Below are positions 1 to 6,652 of a DNA stretch of 8,169 bases, one piece after another. The position numbers and the translations under genes were made by a program. The notes beneath the pieces were generated by a model that saw nothing but the letters and a program-made list of their open reading frames with translations, did not search any database and had not been told where the DNA came from. Origin of the DNA: Saprospiraceae bacterium (GTDB taxonomy: Bacteria > Bacteroidota > Bacteroidia > Chitinophagales > Saprospiraceae); the NCBI GenBank assembly GCA_025455635.1, contig JALOMF010000166.1:1-8169 (forward strand). The letters are read 5' to 3'. Position 1 is the stretch's first letter, and every line of letters starts with the position of its first letter.

Positions 1-2415
1 GCCAAAATCAACCTCGCCGAGGCGTACCGCAAAATCAACGACACGCCGAACGCAGAGTTCTGGTACGGCCAAGTGGTGCGTTTGCCACAGGCAGAACCCA
101 TCCACAAGCTCTACTACGGCATGATGCTCCAGCGCAACGGCAAGTGCGACGTGGCCAAGGAGTGGTTCCAGCAGTTCGTTGACCTCGCACCAGACGACCA
201 GCGGGGCACGCACCTGCTCAACGCCTGCGATTACGAAGCGGAACTGATGACCAAGGCCATCACTAGCTATGAAATCACCAACTGCGATTTCAACTCTGCC
301 TCGGATGATTTCAGTCCGTTTTTCTACAAAAACGGCATGGTGTTCTCCTCCGAGCGTGACACCAACCCCATCATCCGCCGCACGCACAACTGGACGGGCA
401 ACCCTTTCCTCGAACTCTACTACGTGGACGTGAAGCAGCAGGGCAGCAAGGAAGATGGTTGTGGCAGCTACAATTTTGGCCGCCCTGAGAAGTTTTCCAA
501 CGAAATCAACACCAAGTACCACGATGCCTCGGTGGCTTTCTCGAAGAATGGGGAAGAGGTGTTTTTCACCCGCAACAACTTCCTCGATGGCAAAAAAGAA
601 GCCGACGATGCGGGCATCATGCGCCTGAAAATCTTCTACGCCCGCAGCGAGGGCGAGGGCAAATGGGGCGAGCTGCAAAGCCTGCCTTTCAACTCCAACG
701 AATACTCCGTGGCGCACCCAGCGCTTTCTGCCGACGGCAACAAGCTGTATTTCACTTCCGACATGCCCGGCGGCTTCGGCGGCATGGACCTCTACGTTTC
801 CGACAAGGAAAGCGGACGCTGGGGCCCACCGATGAACCTCGGCCCTGAAATCAACACCGAAGGCCATGAGATTTTCCCTTACGTGGCACCAGATGGCAGG
901 CTCTATTTCGCCTCCGATGGACACGTAGGCTTGGGTGGTCTTGACATTTTTTACACCAGTATAAAAGAAAGTGGCGACTGGACCAGCCCCGAAAACATCG
1001 GCTACCCGATGAACACGGTTTCCGATGATTTCAGCATTGTTTTCAACGAAGAAGGCACCTGCGGCTTCCTCGCCTCCGACCGGGAAGGCGGCGTTGGCCA
1101 CGACGATATTTACAGCTTCAAGAAGACGGCCGTCAGCGTGGAAGTGCTTGTTTTTGATGAAAAAACAGAGGCTCCGCTCGAAGGCGCAGTTGTTTACTTG
1201 GCTTGCAAGCAAGACTCGATGACCACCGATGCTGCGGGCAAAATCATGTTTGACCTCAAGCTCAACGACGTCTGCAAATTGACCGCCAGCATGGAGAGCT
1301 ACCTGCCCTCCGATGCCGAAGCCAGCACCAAGAACCTGACCTTGATGGATAAATTGGAGGTGAAAATCCCGATGAAGCGCTCGGCCATGTTCGAAGTGGA
1401 GGGCGTGGTTTTCGATGCCTTCACCAGCCTGCCGATGGAAGGTGCGACCGTCACCATCGAAAACGACTGCGGCCAACCCGTGGCTGAACCTTTCACCACC
1501 AGCGTGAACGGTCGCTACGCCTTCAAGCTCGACATGGACTGCTGCTACAAAATCAAGGCTACCCAGTTGAACTACTTCGCTGGCATTGCGGAGAATGTTT
1601 GCACCAAAGAAAAAACGGAGTCTGAGACGCTGAAGGAGAACTTGTTCTTGCAGCCGACAACACTGACGGCTATTCCAGAGCCTAAGCAAGATGACAAAAA
1701 TGGCAAGAACGGTAAAGGTGGCAAAGGTGGTAAGGATAGTCCGGTCGTCAAACCAATAGACGAAGTTGACCCTCTTAACCAGATAGTTGATACTGATATA
1801 CTGGAAACACCTTACACTTATTACGACAAAACCACTGATACTTGGATGGACAAAGACACTCGCATGCCAGCTGATGGGACTTATCCAGATGGTAGGGTTT
1901 ATGAGAAAGGAGTAGCCCGTAAGAGTGGTTCGACATTCGATGACAGCCCAAAACGTCCGAACCCTGACAATCCAGAAATCGCCTACCTCCTCCACATCTA
2001 CTACGACTTCGACCAGTCCTTTATTCGTGATGATGCGCAAGAAGAACTGGACAAACTGCATAACCTGATGGTGGAAAACCCACAGTACATCATCGAAATC
2101 GGTTCGCACACCGATGCCCGTGGCTCTGGGCACTACAACCAGCGCCTATCGCAGCGCCGTGCCGAGTCGGTGGTTCGCTGGCTCTCCGACAAGGGCATCA
2201 GCCGCAGCCGCCTCGTGGCCCGTGGCTACGGCGAGCAGGTGAACGTGAACGATTGCGTGAACAACGTGCCATGTACCGAGCGGGAGCACCAGATGAACCG
2301 CCGCACCGAGTTCAAGGTGATTGGCTGCACCGACTGCGTGGAGAAAACCGGCAAGGTGGTCTCTAAGCAGAACCCGAACGTGAAGGTGGACGAGTGCAAA
2401 AGCTGTCCGTTTTAA
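1..2415 (+). CDS. OmpA-family envelope protein with TPR, PD40 propeller and two CRD domains (PorE-like), 5'-partial
   Basis: The frame is open from base 1, so the N-terminus, including any lipoprotein signal, lies outside the window; the GTG at 73 is internal. The visible 804 residues show, in order: a TPR-like helical stretch (about 1-75); a PD40/WD40-like propeller (about 95-375) with blade motifs SDMPGGFGGMDLY, SDGHVGLGGLDIFY and SDREGGVGHDDIY; two carboxypeptidase-regulatory-like beta domains (about 378-458 and 463-554); a Lys/Gly/Asn-rich linker (566-579); and an OmpA_C domain (about 660-772) with YYDFDQS, the SHTDARG motif and NRRTEF. The OmpA_C domain binds peptidoglycan. The TPR-propeller-CRD-OmpA_C order matches PorE of Porphyromonas gingivalis, a periplasmic T9SS component, but Bacteroidota carry many paralogues, so the T9SS role is inference. 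The tail beyond OmpA_C is unusual in having two CxxC pairs (CTDC, CKSC). The linker region is lower in GC than its flanks. Stop TAA at 2413. Confidence 0.9.
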   Translation, partial: AKINLAEAYRKINDTPNAEFWYGQVVRLPQAEPIHKLYYGMMLQRNGKCDVAKEWFQQFVDLAPDDQRGTHLLNACDYEAELMTKAITSYEITNCDFNSASDDFSPFFYKNGMVFSSERDTNPIIRRTHNWTGNPFLELYYVDVKQQGSKEDGCGSYNFGRPEKFSNEINTKYHDASVAFSKNGEEVFFTRNNFLDGKKEADDAGIMRLKIFYARSEGEGKWGELQSLPFNSNEYSVAHPALSADGNKLYFTSDMPGGFGGMDLYVSDKESGRWGPPMNLGPEINTEGHEIFPYVAPDGRLYFASDGHVGLGGLDIFYTSIKESGDWTSPENIGYPMNTVSDDFSIVFNEEGTCGFLASDREGGVGHDDIYSFKKTAVSVEVLVFDEKTEAPLEGAVVYLACKQDSMTTDAAGKIMFDLKLNDVCKLTASMESYLPSDAEASTKNLTLMDKLEVKIPMKRSAMFEVEGVVFDAFTSLPMEGATVTIENDCGQPVAEPFTTSVNGRYAFKLDMDCCYKIKATQLNYFAGIAENVCTKEKTESETLKENLFLQPTTLTAIPEPKQDDKNGKNGKGGKGGKDSPVVKPIDEVDPLNQIVDTDILETPYTYYDKTTDTWMDKDTRMPADGTYPDGRVYEKGVARKSGSTFDDSPKRPNPDNPEIAYLLHIYYDFDQSFIRDDAQEELDKLHNLMVENPQYIIEIGSHTDARGSGHYNQRLSQRRAESVVRWLSDKGISRSRLVARGYGEQVNVNDCVNNVPCTEREHQMNRRTEFKVIGCTDCVEKTGKVVSKQNPNVKVDECKSCPF

Positions 2416-2449
2416 CGGCCAACGGCCAACGATTGACGATGGACGGATT
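2414..2449 (+). repeat. Five-unit 7-bp tandem array (ACG every 7 bp), left arm
   Basis: ACG recurs at 2415, 2422, 2429, 2436 and 2443, exactly 7 bp apart. The first two units are identical (AACGGCC at 2414 and 2421) and the later ones degenerate (AACGATT, GACGATG, GACGGAT). The array starts within the stop codon of the OmpA-family gene and runs directly into the terminator stem at 2450. Its segment 2416-2426 (CGGCCAACGGC) is the exact reverse complement of 2540-2550 in the array on the far side of the terminator. Confidence 0.8.
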
Positions 2450-2484
2450 AAAAAGCGCCAAGGAAAAATTCCTTGGCGCTTTTT
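2450..2484 (+). terminator. Rho-independent terminator after the OmpA-family gene
   Basis: A perfect 16-bp stem, AAAAAGCGCCAAGGAA (2450-2465) with its reverse complement at 2469-2484, closes on a 3-base AAA loop and ends in a T-rich run (tttttctttt). It lies 34 bp after the stop codon. The A-run on the left side would allow function on the other strand too, but no minus-strand gene ends here. Confidence 0.9.
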
Positions 2485-2526
2485 CTTTTGGGTAAAAAAT
2501 GGATTTTTGCACCATCAACCTATCCA

Positions 2527-2558
2527 CCGTTGGCCGTCCGCCGTTGGCCGTCCACCGT
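2527..2558 (-). repeat. Five-unit 7-bp tandem array (CGT every 7 bp), right arm inverted to 2414-2449
   Basis: CGT, the complement of ACG, recurs at 2528, 2535, 2542, 2549 and 2556 with a strict 7-bp period. The units alternate as CCGTTGG, CCGTCCG, CCGTTGG, CCGTCCA, CCGT. It is an inverted counterpart of the array before the terminator, with the same number of units: GCCGTTGGCCG (2540-2550) complements 2416-2426, and CCGTCCA (2548-2554) complements 2440-2446. It ends about 16 bp before the probable TTG start of cmk, and is translated if the upstream ATG at 2499 is used instead. Confidence 0.8.
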
Positions 2559-2573
2559 AAGCCGCAAACCATT

Positions 2574-3269
2574 TTGAACAAAATCATCATCGCCATAGAC
2601 GGGCATTCATCCTGTGGGAAAAGCACTTTGGCCAAGGCAATGGGCAATGCGCTCGGCTACGCCTATATCAGCACCGGCGATATGTACCGGGCCGTCACCT
2701 TGTATTTCCTTGAAAATCAAGTGGATATAAATGACAAGGCCGCTGTGGTGGAGGCGCTGAAACAGATTCGCCTTCATTTTGTAAAAGACGAAAACGGTAA
2801 CCGCATCCACCTCAACGGTCGGGATGTTTCAGAAGAAATCCGGAAAATGCACGTAGCGGAAATGGTCAGTCCGGTGGCCGTCATCTCGGAGGTGCGCCGG
2901 GAGATGGTGCGCCAGCAGCAGGCAATGGGCCAGCAAAAAGCCGTGGTGATGGATGGCCGGGACATCGGCACGGTGGTGTTCCCACAGGCCGAGTTGAAGA
3001 TTTTCCTCACTGCCGACGTGGAAGAGCGTACCCGCCGCCGTTACGAGGAGCTGACCGCCAAGGGCCAGCATGTTGATTTCGAAGAAGTGAAAAAAAACCT
3101 GACAGCGCGTGACCACATTGACTCCACCCGGGAGGACAGCCCCCTCCGCCAAGCCGACGATGCCGTGGTGATTGACAATACCGACCTCAACCATGAGCAG
3201 CAGTTGGAGTTGGCGCTGGACTTGGTGCGGGAGCGGGTAGAGTCGGAGAGTGTTAATACTGGCCATTAG
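2574..3269 (+). CDS. cmk: Cytidylate kinase
   Basis: Cytoplasmic enzyme that phosphorylates CMP/dCMP with ATP to CDP/dCDP in pyrimidine nucleotide metabolism. Counting from the TTG at 2574 (231 residues, close to the usual size), it has the P-loop GHSSCGKST (10-18), STGDMYRA (33-40) in the nucleotide-binding fold, DGRDIGTVVF (127-136) and the lid/substrate-binding segment RDHIDSTREDSPL (179-191). All expected family motifs are present and intact. The longer reading from ATG 2499 gives 256 residues, but the extra 25 are encoded by terminator-proximal sequence and the heptamer array (e.g. VGRPPLAVHRK) and precede the normal MNKIIIAIDG-type start, so I prefer 2574. No Shine-Dalgarno is seen at either start. 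The terminator 89 bp upstream implies its own promoter in 2485-2573; GATTTTTG at 2502-2509 is a weak candidate -7 box and would exclude ATG 2499. It converges on the minus-strand secreted protein gene. Confidence 0.93.
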   Translation: MNKIIIAIDGHSSCGKSTLAKAMGNALGYAYISTGDMYRAVTLYFLENQVDINDKAAVVEALKQIRLHFVKDENGNRIHLNGRDVSEEIRKMHVAEMVSPVAVISEVRREMVRQQQAMGQQKAVVMDGRDIGTVVFPQAELKIFLTADVEERTRRRYEELTAKGQHVDFEEVKKNLTARDHIDSTREDSPLRQADDAVVIDNTDLNHEQQLELALDLVRERVESESVNTGH

Positions 3270-3271
3270 CA

Positions 3272-3285
3272 TTTGGTAATTGGTA
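3272..3285 (+). repeat. Two-unit heptamer array, left arm (TTTGGTA, ATTGGTA)
   Basis: GGT occurs at 3275 and 3282, 7 bp apart, immediately after the cmk stop (3267-3269). ATTTGGTAA (3271-3279) is the exact reverse complement of 3362-3370 on the other side of the shared terminator, repeating the arrangement seen upstream of cmk with a different heptamer. Confidence 0.65.
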
Positions 3286-3319
3286 AACGACTTACTGCCA
3301 AGTTGCCCATTCCCCAAAG

Positions 3320-3358
3320 AAAAAGCCCTACCCCGGTTTCCCGGAGCAGGGCTTTTTT
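3320..3358. terminator. Bidirectional terminator shared by convergent cmk and the secreted-protein gene
   Basis: The outer stem AAAAAGCCCT (3320-3329) pairs with AGGGCTTTTT (3348-3357). An inner CCGG (3333-3336) pairs with CCGG (3341-3344) over a small mismatched region and a 4-base loop. T-runs follow the stem on both strands. It lies 50 bp after the cmk stop and about 40 bp after the stop of the minus-strand gene, as expected for one terminator serving two convergent genes. Confidence 0.88.
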
Positions 3359-3362
3359 CATT

Positions 3363-3386
3363 TACCAAATACCAGTTAGACTGGTA
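3363..3386 (-). repeat. Inverted heptamers (TACCAAA, TACCAGT) and small palindrome
   Basis: ACC recurs at 3364 and 3371, 7 bp apart, forming the inverted partner of the two heptamers at 3272-3285. The second unit is followed by its own reverse complement: TACCAGT (3370-3376), TAG, ACTGGTA (3380-3386), a perfect 7-bp palindrome with a 3-base spacer. It sits between the terminator and the stop codon of the minus-strand gene. Confidence 0.6.
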
Positions 3387-3397
3387 GCGGAATTGGC

Positions 3398-6300
3398 TTA
3401 TTCTACAACGATGCGCTTTGCAACGGTTTCTTGGCCATTGCTGAACACTGCGGTGTAGGTGCCGCTAGATAAGTTGGCTACATTGAAACGCTCGCTGCCG
3501 CTGAGTGCATTGTCGAGGTTGCGCACAAGGACTACTTGGCCCAAGCTGTTTACAAGGCGAACGTTCAAGTTTGTCGTTTGCTCGAAGTTGTAGTTTACGT
3601 TCACGAAATTGCTTGCAGGGTTCGGGCTGATGCCGAGGGCCTTGGAGAAGGCAGTTTCGTTTGCGCTTACGAGGTCGCAGCTTACGCACCAGTTGAAGCA
3701 GTAGGTGCCGAGTGTTGTATTTGATTCACCAATGGTGGATTCACGATTGAATGCACCAAAACCGTCAGGAACGCCGCAATCTTCGAGGTCGTCGTTGTTT
3801 TCAAAGATGTTTAGGCCATTCTTGAACTTGTACTGGATGGTTTGGTTGATGTCCAAATCAAGCGTGATTTCGTAGATGTCATTACCTACAGAAGTCATGA
3901 TTTGGTCTGTCCAGTTGTTGAAATTACCAACGAGGCGAACGCCACCAGCGCTTACGCTAGCTTCTTTAGACATGTCAACGCTGAATTTCACGCTGACCGT
4001 AGGAATGGTCGCATCTTCCAATGCCCAGCTGTAGCTCTCAACTTCAGAAGTACCAGCAGCGATATCATCCCACTCGATGTAGTAGGTAACTCCGGCTTCT
4101 GCATCCCAAGTCAGGTCAGATTGAGCGCCACAAGCGTCGTCGTTGGTAGCTGCAAGGGTTAGGCTGCTGAAATTGCCGCACTCGCCAGTGTAAACCCAAA
4201 TGCGAGTGTCAACGGTAGCAACAGGTGCGCAAGAATAAGCACGGAGCGAGATGTCTTCAGTTGGTGTGATTTTGAACCACTTTGACTGTGCATAACCTGT
4301 CGGAGTAGCTGCACCGCTAGTAGTGCCGATGATTGGGCCAGTCATGGCTGCATTTCCGAACTCGGTGATGGCGTAAGTATTGCCTGGAGCAACTGTGATA
4401 GCACTTTCGCAGAAGTTACCTGCTTCCGGCGCAGAGGTATTGAATATCAGTTCAAAATCGTAACCAGCGTTCTCCCAAGCGTTGTCGAACATAATGAAGT
4501 AGGTCGTGTTTGCTTTCACCACAGCTTCACGGTAGGAAGCGTAAAGGTCGGCACCTCCCGAAATGGTACATTCGTCGTCATTTACACCCACAATGGTGCG
4601 GCTGCTGCAATCACCCTCCAAAATCCAAGCACGTGTGTCGCCACCAATTTCGCAAGTGCTAACTGAAATCCAACCATCTTCTGTAGGAGTATAAGAGAAC
4701 CATGCAGCGCTAATACCATCAATCTGGTCAACACCGCCATAGCAATCGAGGTCAGCGAAGCTGTGTGTACCAGGTGTGATTGGAAGGGCGGTATGGCAGT
4801 ATTGGCCATCGGCCACTGGTGGAATGGCAGCGTAGAGAACGTCGTCCACGTAAAACTCGTCAGTAGCAGGTGCTGGGCGAGGGTAGAAGTCAATGCTGCT
4901 TAATTGATTGGTTCCAGGCATTCCATCATTTAATAAGCTGAATTGCCAGCCATACACATACTGGTTGCCGATGTACATGCTTACCCAATCGTTGTCGAGG
5001 TCAAAATAATGACGTACGGTGAACCAAGCACCCTGTGGGTATTCAAAGATTGCGGCATCCACACCACCTGCGTCCAGTGTAGCTATGCCATTGTTTTCAA
5101 ATGCCAACTCGGTAGCAAACTCAGCGCCAGGAGTAGCCAAGTGCTGAATATTGAAGTAAGCGCCTTTGCCAGCAGCTACGTACATGTTCCATTGCAGTAT
5201 GTAATGGCCAGATGTCTTGTCGCCCAAAAGCAACAGGGCATCTTGACTGCCACCGCTCAAGAACTGCAAGCTGTTTGGTGCCGTTTGTGCTTGAACAGTA
5301 CTTACTGTGCCATTTTCACCGCCGGTCTGATTGCCGCTCCAGGTGGACCAATGCAAAGCCTGAGGGCCTACTTCGCCTAATGTATAGCTGTCAATATTGT
5401 CTTGAATCAATTCAATTGGGTCGGCGCAGTCCGTCGGGATGCAACCGCCGCATGAGTTGAAGCAAACAGTGCCAAGCACTGCACCAGCTGGGTTTTCCAA
5501 AGTATAAACCCGGTTGAAGCCACCAAGTACAGCATCTGGTACACCACAATCTGCCAAAGCGGCGCTGTTCTCAAAGTTGGTGGCACCGTTGATGTACCTC
5601 CATTGAACTTGAGAAGCAACTTGGATAGAAGTCGTGTAAGAATAAGTCCCGTCGCCATTGTTGGTCATTGCCACTGGAGTCGGGCCCGTGAAAGTACCTG
5701 CAATGAAAACACCAGCTGGGGAGACAGTCTCAAACTGCATGTCAACCGTAAATGTGACATCTGCATTTGGCAGTGCTCCTTCGGTGATTGACCATTGGAA
5801 GCTTTGATAATCCGAAGCATCATCCCAAAGGATAAGGTATTCAGTGCCAGCGTATGCAATGAAGGTCGCATCGGAAGCGGTAACTGCGCCACCTGCACTT
5901 ATTTCACACTCATCCACGCTTTGGTCAATCAATGTTTGAGTTCCGCAACCATCTGCGAAAACAGTCAAACGCGTATTGATACCGCCACCGCATGAGCTGA
6001 CAGTAACCAGGTTGGTAGTCGTAGGCGTGTAGGAATACCACCTGCCGTGGCCACCGTTGGGAGCTGTACTGCCCAAACCAGCAATGATTTCAGGGCAAGT
6101 GTAAGTGCCTGGGCCTACAACTTCTGCAGTGGAGCAAGCCTCGCCCACGCCCGCTACAGGGCCACCATCCGTCAAAGTTACATTGACGCCTGTACCAAGC
6201 TCTGCCTTGATAGTCTGGCAGTCATTGTAGCTCAACATCATGATGGGAACCGTAATCGGTTCAGTAGGAACACCACCCATTGACAGGGAAAGGTATGGGT

Positions 6301-6652
6301 TCGCCACGGCATTGTTGCAGATGATGATGGCGGTAGCACCACCTTGTTGAGCGAATACAGCTTTAATGGCAAAGCCGCAAGTACCCCTGTCAATCAATGC
6401 GATTTTTCCTGTAACGTTGGTGATTGCTTCGCAGCCATCATTGGGTGATGCACCTGTAGCGTCATCGGCGTAGGCAATATCACCAGTTACCGAAAAAGTT
6501 TGTGGCCCCCAAGTCGGCAACTTGCCGAAATAGTCGCCGGCAATTCCGGCAGGGGAGTTCACAGTGGCAGTCCCAAATTGTGCAAACGCACAATTCGACA
6601 GCATGATGAATGCCGCTAATGCCATGAGTTTTGATAAGTAGCCTTTCAACAT
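3398..6652 (-). CDS. Secreted multidomain protein with PA, PPC-like, LamG-like and CBM/E-set-like modules and T9SS sorting domain
   Basis: 1084 residues. A Sec signal peptide (1-24) has a hydrophobic core and AFA cleavage before Gln25. Then: a protease-associated-like domain (about 36-160, with KIALIDRGTCGF and GGATAIIICNN); a first PPC-like beta module (about 170-295); an E-set/CBM-like module (297-404; FTVDM, GVFIAGTF, DCGVPD, CFNSC); a LamG/concanavalin-like domain (about 405-611); two more PPC-like modules (616-740 with WFSYTPTEDGW and NDDEC; 745-882 with WFKITPTED and NDDAC); a second E-set/CBM-like module (884-992; GNFNNW, YKFKNG); and a type-A T9SS sorting domain (about 1000-1084; ISPNPASN, LVNSLGQVV, LSSGTYTAVF, ending KRIVVE). 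The sorting domain sends cargo across the outer membrane for release or surface anchoring. I recognise no catalytic domain, so adhesion or carbohydrate/protein binding is the best inference. The leader is AT-rich with no Shine-Dalgarno; TTTATTTG at 6672-6679 (minus) is a weak -7 candidate. Confidence 0.9.
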   Translation of the reverse strand: MLKGYLSKLMALAAFIMLSNCAFAQFGTATVNSPAGIAGDYFGKLPTWGPQTFSVTGDIAYADDATGASPNDGCEAITNVTGKIALIDRGTCGFAIKAVFAQQGGATAIIICNNAVANPYLSLSMGGVPTEPITVPIMMLSYNDCQTIKAELGTGVNVTLTDGGPVAGVGEACSTAEVVGPGTYTCPEIIAGLGSTAPNGGHGRWYSYTPTTTNLVTVSSCGGGINTRLTVFADGCGTQTLIDQSVDECEISAGGAVTASDATFIAYAGTEYLILWDDASDYQSFQWSITEGALPNADVTFTVDMQFETVSPAGVFIAGTFTGPTPVAMTNNGDGTYSYTTSIQVASQVQWRYINGATNFENSAALADCGVPDAVLGGFNRVYTLENPAGAVLGTVCFNSCGGCIPTDCADPIELIQDNIDSYTLGEVGPQALHWSTWSGNQTGGENGTVSTVQAQTAPNSLQFLSGGSQDALLLLGDKTSGHYILQWNMYVAAGKGAYFNIQHLATPGAEFATELAFENNGIATLDAGGVDAAIFEYPQGAWFTVRHYFDLDNDWVSMYIGNQYVYGWQFSLLNDGMPGTNQLSSIDFYPRPAPATDEFYVDDVLYAAIPPVADGQYCHTALPITPGTHSFADLDCYGGVDQIDGISAAWFSYTPTEDGWISVSTCEIGGDTRAWILEGDCSSRTIVGVNDDECTISGGADLYASYREAVVKANTTYFIMFDNAWENAGYDFELIFNTSAPEAGNFCESAITVAPGNTYAITEFGNAAMTGPIIGTTSGAATPTGYAQSKWFKITPTEDISLRAYSCAPVATVDTRIWVYTGECGNFSSLTLAATNDDACGAQSDLTWDAEAGVTYYIEWDDIAAGTSEVESYSWALEDATIPTVSVKFSVDMSKEASVSAGGVRLVGNFNNWTDQIMTSVGNDIYEITLDLDINQTIQYKFKNGLNIFENNDDLEDCGVPDGFGAFNRESTIGESNTTLGTYCFNWCVSCDLVSANETAFSKALGISPNPASNFVNVNYNFEQTTNLNVRLVNSLGQVVLVRNLDNALSGSERFNVANLSSGTYTAVFSNGQETVAKRIVVE

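Noticed and set aside
2414..2558. CRISPR array
   Set aside because: Units are 7 bp and contiguous without spacers; not CRISPR-like.
2829..3368. 179-codon minus-strand ORF opposite cmk
   Set aside because: Antisense shadow of intact cmk, running through the bidirectional terminator; no motif recognised.
4943..5380. 145-codon plus-strand ORF inside the secreted-protein gene
   Set aside because: Antisense shadow of a gene whose domain content is clear; the translated sequence has no protein-like pattern.
6578..6604. Lipobox LSNC in the signal peptide of the secreted protein
   Set aside because: Asn at -1 does not fit the lipobox consensus, and a standard signal-peptidase I site (AFA before Gln25) follows, as expected for a T9SS cargo.
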